From assembly GCF_009363155.1 (NCBI RefSeq), contig NZ_CP045302.1, positions 261,001 through 325,000 on the forward strand: 64,000 nt of DNA, given 5' to 3'. Below the pieces are notes generated by a model, which saw nothing but the letters and a program-made list of their open reading frames with translations, made no database searches and was not told the DNA's origin. Position 1 is the first letter of the stretch. Each line of letters starts with the position of its first letter. This document shows positions 19,497 through 27,202 of the stretch, piece after piece. The DNA is from Azotobacter salinestris. Lineage in GTDB: Bacteria > Pseudomonadota > Gammaproteobacteria > Pseudomonadales > Pseudomonadaceae. Both the position numbers and the translations under genes were made by a program.

Positions 19497-19524
19497 AAAG
19501 CCCACCAAAACAGCAGTGGGCTTT
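19497..19524 (-). terminator. Terminator-like hairpin
   Basis: Stem AAAGCCCAC/GTGGGCTTT with a 10-base loop. The longer T-run is on the minus strand, so it would stop transcripts coming from the RES/Xre side before hutH. Confidence 0.6.
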
Positions 19525-19677
19525 GTCACACGATGGTGCTGATCCCTCAGCTGGATTCATATTGCTCCACTTTTCGTGAAGGTTCCATCAAAAAAGGCCC
19601 GAAAAACTCTTTTTTACAGGCATTCCGACGATCGGCAATCACCGGCTCGCAACGGCTGCCATGCCTGTACCGGTAAT

Positions 19678-19711
19678 GTCATGAAACCCGCGCTCCAGAG
19701 CGTTTCATGAC
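19678..19711. repeat. Long inverted repeat
   Basis: GTCATGAAAC and GTTTCATGAC are perfect 10-bp arms, and inner CGCT/AGCG extends the stem past a 3-base bulge. No T-run follows. It could be an operator or the stem of an extragenic repeat. Confidence 0.6.
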
Positions 19712-20226
19712 GTTAAGGGCGTCCTGCCTTCAGGCGCGATCCGCAAGATCCGTTCTTCTGTTGGCAGGAGAGGGCCGTCGATGCCAGGCGCTCGTCGAAC
19801 CGAGGGACTCGACAGGGAGGGCGTATGAGGCCATCAGGCCCGAGAGCTGGATGGAACTGTCGCGAGACGTCGCCAGGGTGGGCTTGGTATCGGTGTTATT
19901 TTTCCAAAATCGGAAAATAAGGAGCAAATTTTACCTTGGCCGGCTGTGCCGTATGTCCGCTTGTGAAGACAAGCAGGCAGACAGGCGCGTCTGGGCTGGC
20001 TGTAGCGGGAAGGGCACTATCCCTGGTTTCTTTCCTGAAATCGGAAATAAAGGAAGGGACAAGTATTTCAAGCCAATCCCCTGACCGCATGCCAGCGACT
20101 CGCAGGCAATCAGGGGGATTGCTGGGGGGATCGGTCGGAAAGCGGATCTGCCGCAGGGGGTGGAGAAGGTGTCGGCACTCCTTCTGGCAGGGCCGTGCGG
20201 CAGAAGCGGGGGGCAGCCGGGACGGC

Positions 20227-20898
20227 TCAACGAATTTCCGACACTTCCAGCACGTGGGTAAAGGCCTGCTGCTGGCCATCCCAGACATAGCGCAGGTGCT
20301 TGCCCTGCATCGGGATGCTGGTTGCCGGCGGGCGGAACAGCGCCACGCATTCGGCGCCCGGGCGGCGCACGCTGTCGTAGAGCAGGCCCCAGCTGCCTTC
20401 CAGGCGCAGCCGGGCGGCGAAGGCCTGGGCCGGGCCGTAGTGGCCGGGATCGGGGTTGTAGAGGGCAGGGTCGCCGGCGCGGATGTCCAGCAGCGGCCGG
20501 ACGATCTGGCTCAGGTAGCAGCGCATGGTCAGTTCCAGACTGGGCTGCTGCGTGGCGGCGAGGAAACGTGCGCGGTGGAACTGGGTTTCCGCGATGGCCG
20601 CTTCGAGGCTGTTGGCCGCGTAGTAGACGCCGTAGCTGCCGTCGGTGAAGCGGCTCTGGTTGCCGATGTGGGTGAAGGCCGCCATGACCGGGCTCGAGCC
20701 GGGCCCGGAGATCCGGTCCTCGGCTGCGACCAGATGGATCTCGCCGGCCTCCTCGCGCAGGCGGTCGTTGGTCAATGCCTCGATCTCGAAGGCGATTTCC
20801 AGGTCGGCGGGGTCCAGGGTGTCCTCGAACACGCCGATGGGCGGGAAGTGGCTGGCGATCAGCCGATGTGCCTGCCAGGCAGGGGTGACCTCATGCAT
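20227..20898 (-). CDS. RES-domain toxin
   Basis: 223 residues. The three residues that name the family are visible: Arg in NQSRFTDGSYGVYYAA, Glu in AAIAETQFHRARFL, and Ser in LLYDSVRRPGAECVALF. RES toxins degrade NAD+ (several by phosphorolysis or hydrolysis) and arrest growth. It lies 3 bases downstream of the Xre-type antitoxin gene, in the usual antitoxin-toxin order. Confidence 0.9.
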   Translation of the reverse strand: MHEVTPAWQAHRLIASHFPPIGVFEDTLDPADLEIAFEIEALTNDRLREEAGEIHLVAAEDRISGPGSSPVMAAFTHIGNQSRFTDGSYGVYYAANSLEAAIAETQFHRARFLAATQQPSLELTMRCYLSQIVRPLLDIRAGDPALYNPDPGHYGPAQAFAARLRLEGSWGLLYDSVRRPGAECVALFRPPATSIPMQGKHLRYVWDGQQQAFTHVLEVSEIR

Positions 20899-20901
20899 GC
20901 C

Positions 20902-21309
20902 CTAGCCCCGCTGTGCCGCCAGATAGCGGTTGACGTCCGACAGGTCGACCAGCGACCCGGCCAGCATCCGCTGCAGCGCCGAGTCGCCGTTGAAGGGGGC
21001 GGCCCGGTTCGGGCGCTTGACCCAGTCGTAGGTGGAAGGCGAGTCGCCGAACAGGATACGCAGCGACTTGTGGATGCCCATCAGGTGGGAGATCCGCTCC
21101 AGCAGGTCGCGGCCCAGTCGGACCTCGGGGAGCTTGCGGTAGTTGAAGTAGGTGGAGCGGCCGATGCCGCCGAGGAGCACCATCTGCTCTTCCGGGGTCA
21201 GCCCCCAGAGTTCGGCGAGATGGAAGAAGAACTTCAGCGCCACGCGCCCGGCCTGGGGCGTATCGACGCCGGTGCGACCGGTCGGGGCGGTGCGGGTATG
21301 GGGTTCCAT
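20902..21309 (-). CDS. Xre/MbcA/ParS-type antitoxin (DUF2384)
   Basis: 135 residues from ATG at 21309. The N-terminal half is an Xre-like helix bundle (VALKFFFHLAELWGLTPEEQ, then GIGRSTYFNYRKLP). The C-terminal half is the toxin-binding domain (LERISHLMGIHKSLRILFGD, AAPFNGDSALQRML, VNRYLAAQRG). It pairs with the RES toxin next to it. An 18-bp palindrome lies 45 bases upstream of its start, fitting autoregulation. A longer in-frame start at 21438 would read through that palindrome and is rejected. Confidence 0.9.
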   Translation of the reverse strand: MEPHTRTAPTGRTGVDTPQAGRVALKFFFHLAELWGLTPEEQMVLLGGIGRSTYFNYRKLPEVRLGRDLLERISHLMGIHKSLRILFGDSPSTYDWVKRPNRAAPFNGDSALQRMLAGSLVDLSDVNRYLAAQRG

Positions 21310-21353
21310 GGGCAAGCTCCGTGCTGTCCTGATATGGTTTATAAATGCAAATA

Positions 21354-21371
21354 TAGTCCATATATGGACTA
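21354..21371. promoter_or_regulatory. Palindromic operator before the Xre antitoxin gene
   Basis: Perfect 18-bp palindrome TAGTCCATATATGGACTA in an AT-rich promoter region. Probable binding site for the antitoxin or toxin-antitoxin complex. Confidence 0.75.
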
Positions 21372-21461
21372 GAGGAACAGCGTCAGGCCTGATTTCGTGT
21401 CGTGCGCTACCATTGCGCCGATTGATGTCCGAAGCCATGCGGCCTTGCGCCGCGACGGGGA

Positions 21462-21923
21462 ATGCCGATGTTCGGAAGAGCTGCCGGTGAGGTATTGGGA
21501 AGCGGGCTTTCCGCCTTGGCCAGGGATGCCGCCAACGAGAAGGGGCGACTCGGCGAGATGTGCCGGCGGATCGTCAGTCACCCGGTGAAGGTACTCGCTT
21601 CCTTCATCGCCGCACCGCTGTTGATCGTCCGGGTCGCCTGGCTGGTGAAGGATCCCAGGCGGCGGCTCGTCGCGATCATCGGCCTGCTGCTCTCCGTACT
21701 GCTGTCATACGGGGCGGCCACTTTCCTTGGCACCCTGGTCGGGGCGGCCTTCGTCGCTTCGCATATCGGGCTGCTGGCGGGCATCGGCTTCCTGTTCGGC
21801 ACGACCCTGAGCGTCTACCTGAGCGTCATCTTCTCGATCGTCGTGTTCCATGCCGTCTCGTTCGTCTTTCTCAAGATCAGCTCGCAGGAAGTGCTCGACT
21901 ACCTGCGCGATATTTCCAGCTGA
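21462..21923 (+). CDS. Small integral membrane protein of unknown function
   Basis: 153 residues. After a soluble N-terminal part of about 45 residues come hydrophobic stretches: HPVKVLASFIAAPLLIVRVAWL, a run around IIGLLLSVLLSYGAATFLGTL, SHIGLLAGIGFLFGTTL and VYLSVIFSIVVFHAVSFVF. The C-terminus is short and polar (SSQEVLDYLRDISS). No family recognised. It ends 6 bases before the convergent diguanylate cyclase gene. The start could be ATG 21462 or 21468. Confidence 0.65.
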   Translation: MPMFGRAAGEVLGSGLSALARDAANEKGRLGEMCRRIVSHPVKVLASFIAAPLLIVRVAWLVKDPRRRLVAIIGLLLSVLLSYGAATFLGTLVGAAFVASHIGLLAGIGFLFGTTLSVYLSVIFSIVVFHAVSFVFLKISSQEVLDYLRDISS

Positions 21924-21929
21924 GACGCT

Positions 21930-23630
21930 TCAGGCGAAGCTGACCCTGTTCCGGCCCATTTCCTTCGAGCGGTAGAGAAGGTCGTCCGCCTCGGAGACAA
22001 GGCGGTCCAGATCGGGCTGGCCGGCTTTCCGCTGAGCGATGCCGAAGCTCGCGGTGATGGAGATGTCCTTGCCGCCATGCTGCAGACGGAAACCTTCCAA
22101 TGCGCAACGCAGGCGCTCGGCCAGGCGGGCAGCCTCGCCCAGACTGGTTTCCGGCAGGAGCAGGATGAATTCCTCGCCACCCCATCTGGCCAGTACGTCC
22201 TGCTGCCGGATGGCCACTTCGAGGATCCTGGCTGTGGCAACCAGTACCGTATCTCCGCAGGCATGGCCATGGGTATCGTTGATCGACTTGAAATGATCGA
22301 TGTCCAGGAGGATGAGCGACAGTTCCAGCCCTTCCTGCTGAGCCCGGTTCCACAGCGGCAGCGCCCGGTCGTAGAAGGCCCGCCGGTTGGCGATTCCGGT
22401 CAGGGGGTCGAGCGTCGCCAACTGCTCGGCGCGCAGCTTCTCGGCCTGGCTGACGCGGAAGCGGTAGGTGAGGGCCAGGGCCAGCAGGGTGGCGTCCAGC
22501 ATCATGCCGATGTCGGCTGCGCGATAGGTCCACTCATTGGTCGGGATGCGGCCCCAGACTGCCAGCGTACTGATGGCCGCGCCGAGCATCGCGGCGATGG
22601 CGGCCAGCAGGAAGTATTTTGCCGGCCTCTGCCCGGAGCGCATGGAGATCGTGCCAAGCGCCAGCATGATGAGCGAGAACAGGAGAACGAACACGAAGGC
22701 GAGCATCAGGGCGTATTTCCGGCTGCCGGCCAGGATGGCGAGCAGCATCATCAGGCCGAAAATGCCCAGATAGCCGAGCACGACCTGGTGGAGACGCGGG
22801 AAATGCCGGCGGATGTCCAGAAAGCGCAGGGCAAAAATCAACCCGCTGCTCCCGTAGAGCAGCACCAGCAGCGGATTGGACCATTGCGCCCAAACTCTGG
22901 AGTCGGGCCAGAGCCACTGGAAACCATGGCCGGTATAGGCGCCATTCATCAACAGGAAGGCGCCGAGATACAGGGAGTAGAGCAGGTAGGTCGCATCCCG
23001 CAGACCGGCATAGAGCATGAAGTTGTAGGCCAGCAGGGCGAACAGGAAGCCGTAGAAGAAGCCGTAGCTGTAGTCCTGAAGGCGTTCCCGGGCGCGCGCC
23101 TCGTCCTTCGTCAGCAGATAGAGCGGAACGACCATGGGGTCGGGCTTCTCCACGCGGATGAAGAGTTCGTTGAGACCGGGCTCGAAGGCATGCTCGAGCA
23201 CGAGGAAACGGTTGTCGCCAGGATGCTGCCCGAATGCCTGGCGGTCGGCGACCAGATGGCTGGCTTGGGGCGTTCCGGTGTGGCGGAAATGCACCTCCAC
23301 CCGGTCTAGCCAAGGGGTCTTGATGTGCAACTGGCGCTCCAGCGGCTGAGTCGTCGGGTTGTTCACGACGAGGTGGAGCCACACGGGAGCCGAGGCGATG
23401 CCGAAATTCGGCACCGGGCTGCCGACAGCTCTGAAGGCGCCCTGGGCAAGGGCGGCGACAGCCTGCTCCAGGCTCAGCCTGCCGCCCGTCTCCATCAGAT
23501 AGCTGGTGTGAAGGCCGATCGGGCCGCTTTGGAAAACGTCTGCCGGGAGGGGAGGGTCTTCGGCAAAGGCCGGTATGTCCTGGAGCGAGGCGAGCAGCAG
23601 GAGCAGTGCGAGGAGCAGGCGAGTCTTCAT
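21930..23630 (-). CDS. Membrane diguanylate cyclase with 7TMR-DISM sensor
   Basis: 566 residues from ATG at 23630. Order: signal peptide (MKTRLLLALLLLLASLQ), periplasmic 7TMR-DISM extracellular domain (about 30-185), seven-helix 7TM block (about 190-395), GGDEF domain (about 405-566). The active site is GGEEF at 484-488, and the product-inhibition I-site RQQD lies at 475-478, five residues before it, so the cyclase is probably active and feedback-controlled. It would make c-di-GMP in response to a periplasmic ligand, perhaps a carbohydrate. The ribosome site is weak; longer in-frame starts exist but lack a signal peptide at their N-terminus. Confidence 0.9.
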   Translation of the reverse strand: MKTRLLLALLLLLASLQDIPAFAEDPPLPADVFQSGPIGLHTSYLMETGGRLSLEQAVAALAQGAFRAVGSPVPNFGIASAPVWLHLVVNNPTTQPLERQLHIKTPWLDRVEVHFRHTGTPQASHLVADRQAFGQHPGDNRFLVLEHAFEPGLNELFIRVEKPDPMVVPLYLLTKDEARARERLQDYSYGFFYGFLFALLAYNFMLYAGLRDATYLLYSLYLGAFLLMNGAYTGHGFQWLWPDSRVWAQWSNPLLVLLYGSSGLIFALRFLDIRRHFPRLHQVVLGYLGIFGLMMLLAILAGSRKYALMLAFVFVLLFSLIMLALGTISMRSGQRPAKYFLLAAIAAMLGAAISTLAVWGRIPTNEWTYRAADIGMMLDATLLALALTYRFRVSQAEKLRAEQLATLDPLTGIANRRAFYDRALPLWNRAQQEGLELSLILLDIDHFKSINDTHGHACGDTVLVATARILEVAIRQQDVLARWGGEEFILLLPETSLGEAARLAERLRCALEGFRLQHGGKDISITASFGIAQRKAGQPDLDRLVSEADDLLYRSKEMGRNRVSFA

Positions 23631-23939
23631 TAGGTTTCGTCTAATGGCGGCGCTGTGGGCAGCATTTGGCATATTGACAGTAAGCGATTGCCGAACCACG
23701 GCGTCAACTGGCGGCGAGGCGTCGGAAATGCGGGGATATTTTGCCGCATGATCGGCCAAGGCGGCTCGTTGCAGGCTGTCCGCGCGGAAAGTCCATGGAA
23801 TGATCGGGCAGGAGAGAACGATCGGCGCGAAAAAGAGCCGAATAACAGAAGAGATGGCTTGGGCGGGATCATCTGGAAGACGTATCGGCTGAGGCTCGCA
23901 GCAGGGGTTCATGCGGCGGCTGGCCGAAGGAGAAACGCC

Positions 23940-24101
23940 ATGCAACAACGCCAATACGTGACCATTCGACTGGTCGATGCCTGCGGACGCATCACGGGCC
24001 TGATTCATGTGCCGATGCATTCCCGCTTCCACACTCCCGAAGCGGGAAGTACCTGGCGCAGAGACAATCCCGAAAGACGCTCAGACCGCTGTCGCGATTA
24101 G
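23940..24101 (+). CDS. Small hypothetical protein (53 residues)
   Basis: ATG at 23940 preceded by AAGGAGAAACGCC, a good ribosome site. The product is basic and His/Arg rich (MQQRQYVTIRLVDACGRI.., then HVPMHSRFHTPEAG). Its TAG stop coincides with the left edge of the IS element: TA is the target duplication. Removing the IS would restore the same TAG, so the frame is probably not truncated by the insertion. No family recognised. Confidence 0.4.
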   Translation: MQQRQYVTIRLVDACGRITGLIHVPMHSRFHTPEAGSTWRRDNPERRSDRCRD

Positions 24102-25010
24102 GGTTTGTCTGAAAAGTCGATTTGGCTAAAATGCCGCCTCCGTTGTTCCGAGCGCAGCCATGTCAGGCCGTTACGAGATTTCTGCCCAGCGCTGGGCGAT
24201 GATCGAAGCCATCGTTTCTCCCCCTCAACGCATGGGCCGCCCCCGGCGAGATGACCGCCAGATGCTCAACGGCATCTTCTGGATTCTGTGCTCAGGGGCC
24301 AAGTGGCGCGATCTTCCCGAGCGTTATGGCCCCTGGAAGACGGTATATCAGCGCTTCAGGCTGTGGCGTGACAACGGCACCTTCGAGCAGGTGCTGCGGC
24401 ATCTGCATCTGCGTCTGCGTGAGGACGGCTTTATCGACCTGGATACCTGGATGGTCGACTCAACGTCGATTCGGGCCACCAGAGCCGCCAGCGGTGCGAG
24501 AAAAAAAGGGGCCTGCAAGAGCCGCAGCACCAATGTCTCGGCCGAAGCCGTGGTGGGCTGACCACCAAGCTTCATCTGGCCTGTGACAGCAACGGGTATC
24601 CGCTGGCAGTGATGCTTTCACCCGGGCAGGACGCCGACTCGCGCTATTTCATGCCCTTGCTTGAGCAGATCAGCCTGCCTGGCAGCCAGGGTCGTCCGCG
24701 CAAGCGCTGCCGGTATGTACTGGCTGACAAAGGCTACGACAGCGAAAGCCTGCGCCAATACTGCGACCGGTATGGCATGAAGCCCATCATTCCCTTACGC
24801 AAGATGCACCGTAAGCCTCGACCGGGCTTGCCTCGCCTATTTGACAGACCGCAGTACCAAAAGCGCAACGCCATTGAACGACTGTTCAGTTGGCTCAAGG
24901 AAAAGCGCCGTCTTTGCACCCGTTATGACAAGCTGGCCAGCAGTTTCAAGGCCATGGTCACGCTGGCCTGCATCGAAAAATGCTTACGTGCCGACTTTTC
25001 AGACAAACCC
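24101..25010 (+). mobile_element. IS5-family (IS427-type) insertion sequence, complete
   Basis: 910 bp with perfect 19-bp terminal inverted repeats: GGGTTTGTCTGAAAAGTCG at 24101-24119 and its complement at 24992-25010. TA flanks both ends (24099-24100 and 25011-25012), as expected of a TA target duplication. It holds one transposase gene in two overlapping frames joined by a slippery A-run. The element looks intact. Confidence 0.95.
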
Positions 25011-25013
25011 TAG
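24160..25013 (+). CDS. IS427-type transposase made by -1 frameshifting
   Basis: Frame 1 runs from ATG 24160 to 24561 (starts MSGRYEISAQRW; first Asp in WMVDSTSIRA). Frame 2 continues in -1 phase to 25013 with GRSRGGLTTKLHLACDSNG, the second Asp in VLADKGYDSE and the Glu in RNAIERLFSWLK, completing the DDE triad. The shift site is AAAAAAAG at 24501-24508, read as A_AAA_AAG, so the fused protein is about 283 residues. The stop codon TAG lies outside the inverted repeat: it is made by the TA target duplication plus the flanking G. Confidence 0.93.
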
Positions 25014-25333
25014 TGGCAAAGTATGATGGCGATAATGCTGCTGGGTATTATCGATACCAATGCAATAAGTGAAACAATTATATAAGTTCTGCCCTGCCGG
25101 CGCCGATTACAGCGCCGGCGCATGGAGTATCACCTCTTGAAGTCCATGATCCGGCCGATATAGCTCATGATGCATCGGCCGGGTTATCGAAGGCGGGACG
25201 GTGAGCGGATAGCCATGTTTTCAATTGCCGAAACTGTCCTGACTCGACGGGAGTGCAATCACAAGACAGTTTCAGGAGTCGTGATCGGTTTTCCAGGTTG
25301 TTGTCCGGTGCACTACAGGCATGCTGTCATGCA
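25014..25333. other. Gene-free stretch with two strong hairpins
   Basis: Between the IS and the next small gene. It contains GCCGGCGC/GCGCCGGC (25096-25119, 8-base loop) and CCGGCCGAT/ATCGGCCGG (25151-25182, 14-base loop). Neither is followed by a T-run. No protein-coding frame with a good start was seen. Confidence 0.5.
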
Positions 25334-25612
25334 TCAGCTTTCCGGCCTGCGGGAAGTTTGCCTTGAATGTCTTTCCATCAGCCGAAGCAGTTGCCAGGGC
25401 CCGCCGGAATATCCGTTGCGCCGGCGTGGCAGCCACATTCTGGCCATGCGTAGCTGATTGTCGGCAAATCCTCGCAACTCATTTGCCAGGTCATGCAGAT
25501 GAAGATGGTCGAGTTCCCGGGCGACACGTTTGTTGTCACGGGCGTGACGCACGAGATCGCTGGCATGCATGCGGGCAGTGCCGCTATGCTCAAGGTTCGG
25601 CATGTTGGACAT
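25334..25612 (-). CDS. Small hypothetical protein (92 residues)
   Basis: ATG at 25612 with AGAGAGG 8 bases upstream. The product is His/Arg/Leu-rich and looks largely helical (DLVRHARDNKRVARELDHLH, then HDLANELRGFADNQLRM), with a basic tail. No family recognised. It follows, 40 bases on, the reading frame that is split by the second IS element. Confidence 0.5.
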   Translation of the reverse strand: MSNMPNLEHSGTARMHASDLVRHARDNKRVARELDHLHLHDLANELRGFADNQLRMARMWLPRRRNGYSGGPWQLLRLMERHSRQTSRRPES

Positions 25613-25977
25613 AGGAGTACCTCTCTGGGAAAGAGGCCATCCATGGCGATGGCTATTGCTGATACTGCAAGCGTTCCTTCCCGATATCCAATTCGCTCCT
25701 GGCTTCTGTGTCGGTCTCTCTGTTTTTAAAGATAACAGCAATGCCGGCAATGTCGAAGGTTGTGTTCAGGGGATGTCTATTGAAATGGACATTCCAGGCT
25801 GCCCGGTGTTCCGTGGCATGCCTGCCAAGACTTCTTATAGAACTTGCCAGGCGTTTTGACAATATGAGTCGGTAATATGAAAAGTGGAGGCTGCTGGAAT
25901 TCAATGATTCTTTCAGGGAGCGATTGTCCGGGATCTGTATTCGCGCCGAGGTGTTGCAAGCAGGTATGGCTCTTTCG

Positions 25978-27184
25978 GGGCACCTCTAAAAACACCCACC
26001 TGAGCTAGGTCGAGCAGTGACGAACCCAGCGCTTGGCATCCGTTGACCGGGTTGATGTCTCGCAGAAGATCCTGCTGCCGGTCGCGGTATGCAACCGGCG
26101 ACCTGACTCAGGCCATTTCCAGCAGTCTCGACATCCGCTTGAGGTTGTAGACCGCCGATTTGACCACCAAACCGAACTCCGCCCGGACCAAGCCAATGCT
26201 CCGGACCCTCTTGCCGCCCATCTGGGCGAGGCTGGCAAATACATGCTCGACCCTGGCCCGGGGGCTGGCAATGCGTTTGTTCCGGGCCTTGCCCGGCTCT
26301 CCGATAGGCTTGCCGGCCTGGCCCTTGCGCTGGATATGCGGTCGCCAGCCGATCAGCTTGAGCCAGCGCTCTCTGGGCTTGTCGTGATAACCGCGATCCG
26401 CCCAGAAGTCACGGCTGCTGTTGTTTCGGTCGAGCACATCCACCAGGTGCAGGGTATCGGCCTCGCTGGCATCGCTCACCCGCACGCCGCGGATCAGCTT
26501 GTGCCGACGATCCACGCTGACCGACAGCTTGTAGCCGAAGTACGATTTGCCGTGCTTCTTCGTCCAGCGCGCCTCGACATCCTTTTGTCGGCGCTGGGCG
26601 GGTGACCACTCCACCGGCACAGCCTGCTCCTTCACCACGGCCTGCTCATCGGCTGTGTTGTGCTGGATGGGCGCGCGAACGATGCTGGCATCGATGATCT
26701 GCCCTTTGCGAGCCCGGAATCCGTGTGCCTGCAACTGACGCTGCACCTCGGCAAAGATCTGGTGCTCGACATTGGCCTTGACCAGGCGCTCGCGAAAGAG
26801 CCAGATCGTGTTGCGATCCGGCACTCGGCCGGCGTGCTTGAGACCGGCAAAACGCTGGAAGCTCATGCGGTCGAGCAACTGGAACTCCATCTGCTCGTCG
26901 GACAGGTTGAACAGTTGCTGGAGTACCAGCAGTCGCGTCATCTGCTCCGTTGGATAAGGCGGCCGGCCGCCCTTGGCCCTACTGGGCCTGGGAGCCCAGC
27001 GGTCGATTTCGGCGGCCAAGGATGCAAAGTCCACATGCTTGTTCAGTAGGGCCAGTGGGTCGCCCAAGCTGTCCAGCTTGGCTTCACGCTCCTGGTCGGC
27101 AAAAAGACTGAACATCAGCAGGCTCCGGGTGATCAACAGGCGGATGATCTTACCCGGCGGCCGGGCTGGTTTTTAGAGGTGCCC
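25978..27184 (-). mobile_element. IS5-family insertion sequence, complete
   Basis: 1,207 bp with perfect 16-bp inverted repeats: GGGCACCTCTAAAAAC at 25978-25993 and its complement at 27169-27184. A 4-bp direct duplication TTCG flanks it (25974-25977 and 27185-27188). Both fit the IS5 group. It holds one full-length transposase gene and is probably mobile. Confidence 0.95.
26108..27115 (-). CDS. IS5-family transposase
   Basis: 335 residues from ATG at 27115 (GGAG 6 bases upstream; an in-frame TTG at 27136 is an alternative). It has the N-terminal domain typical of IS5 transposases (GGRPPYPTEQMTRLLVLQQL, then LSDEQMEFQLLDRMSFQRF). DDE residues are Asp in IIDASIVRAP, Asp in FWADRGYHDK and Glu in RARVEHVFASLAQMGGK. 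Intact. Confidence 0.94.
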   Translation of the reverse strand: MFSLFADQEREAKLDSLGDPLALLNKHVDFASLAAEIDRWAPRPSRAKGGRPPYPTEQMTRLLVLQQLFNLSDEQMEFQLLDRMSFQRFAGLKHAGRVPDRNTIWLFRERLVKANVEHQIFAEVQRQLQAHGFRARKGQIIDASIVRAPIQHNTADEQAVVKEQAVPVEWSPAQRRQKDVEARWTKKHGKSYFGYKLSVSVDRRHKLIRGVRVSDASEADTLHLVDVLDRNNSSRDFWADRGYHDKPRERWLKLIGWRPHIQRKGQAGKPIGEPGKARNKRIASPRARVEHVFASLAQMGGKRVRSIGLVRAEFGLVVKSAVYNLKRMSRLLEMA

Positions 27185-27202
27185 TTCGGTGGTCCAGGCC
27201 AT

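Larger units (their letters stand above)
19200..20226. other. 1-kb noncoding region between hutH and the RES/Xre pair
   Basis: No credible gene. It contains the hutH promoter region, a terminator-like hairpin (19497-19524), a long hairpin (19678-19711), an A/T-rich stretch near 19590-19615, and three copies of a short motif around AAATCGGAAA: at about 19325, 19907 and 20037. The last two are part of imperfect dyads of the form TTTCC-N6-GGAAA. Confidence 0.6.
25653..27202 (-). pseudogene. Short reading frame split by the IS5 element
   Basis: On the minus strand an ATG at 27202, preceded by CGAGGAGAGAG, encodes MAWTTE up to the right edge of the IS. If the element and one TTCG duplication are removed, the frame continues without a stop through 25976-25653 (RAIPACNTSARIQIPDNRSL.. 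to RLQYQQ), giving about 112 residues. The TTCG copies fall on the same codon (GAA) on both sides, so the join is exact. The product has no family I recognise. That it was a real gene is inference from the reopened frame, the ribosome site and the next gene 40 bases downstream. Confidence 0.35.

Noticed and set aside
19707-20084. 125-codon plus-strand frame in the hutH-RES gap
   Set aside because: No ribosome site or family, and it runs through the repeated AAATCGGAAA motifs, which look non-coding.
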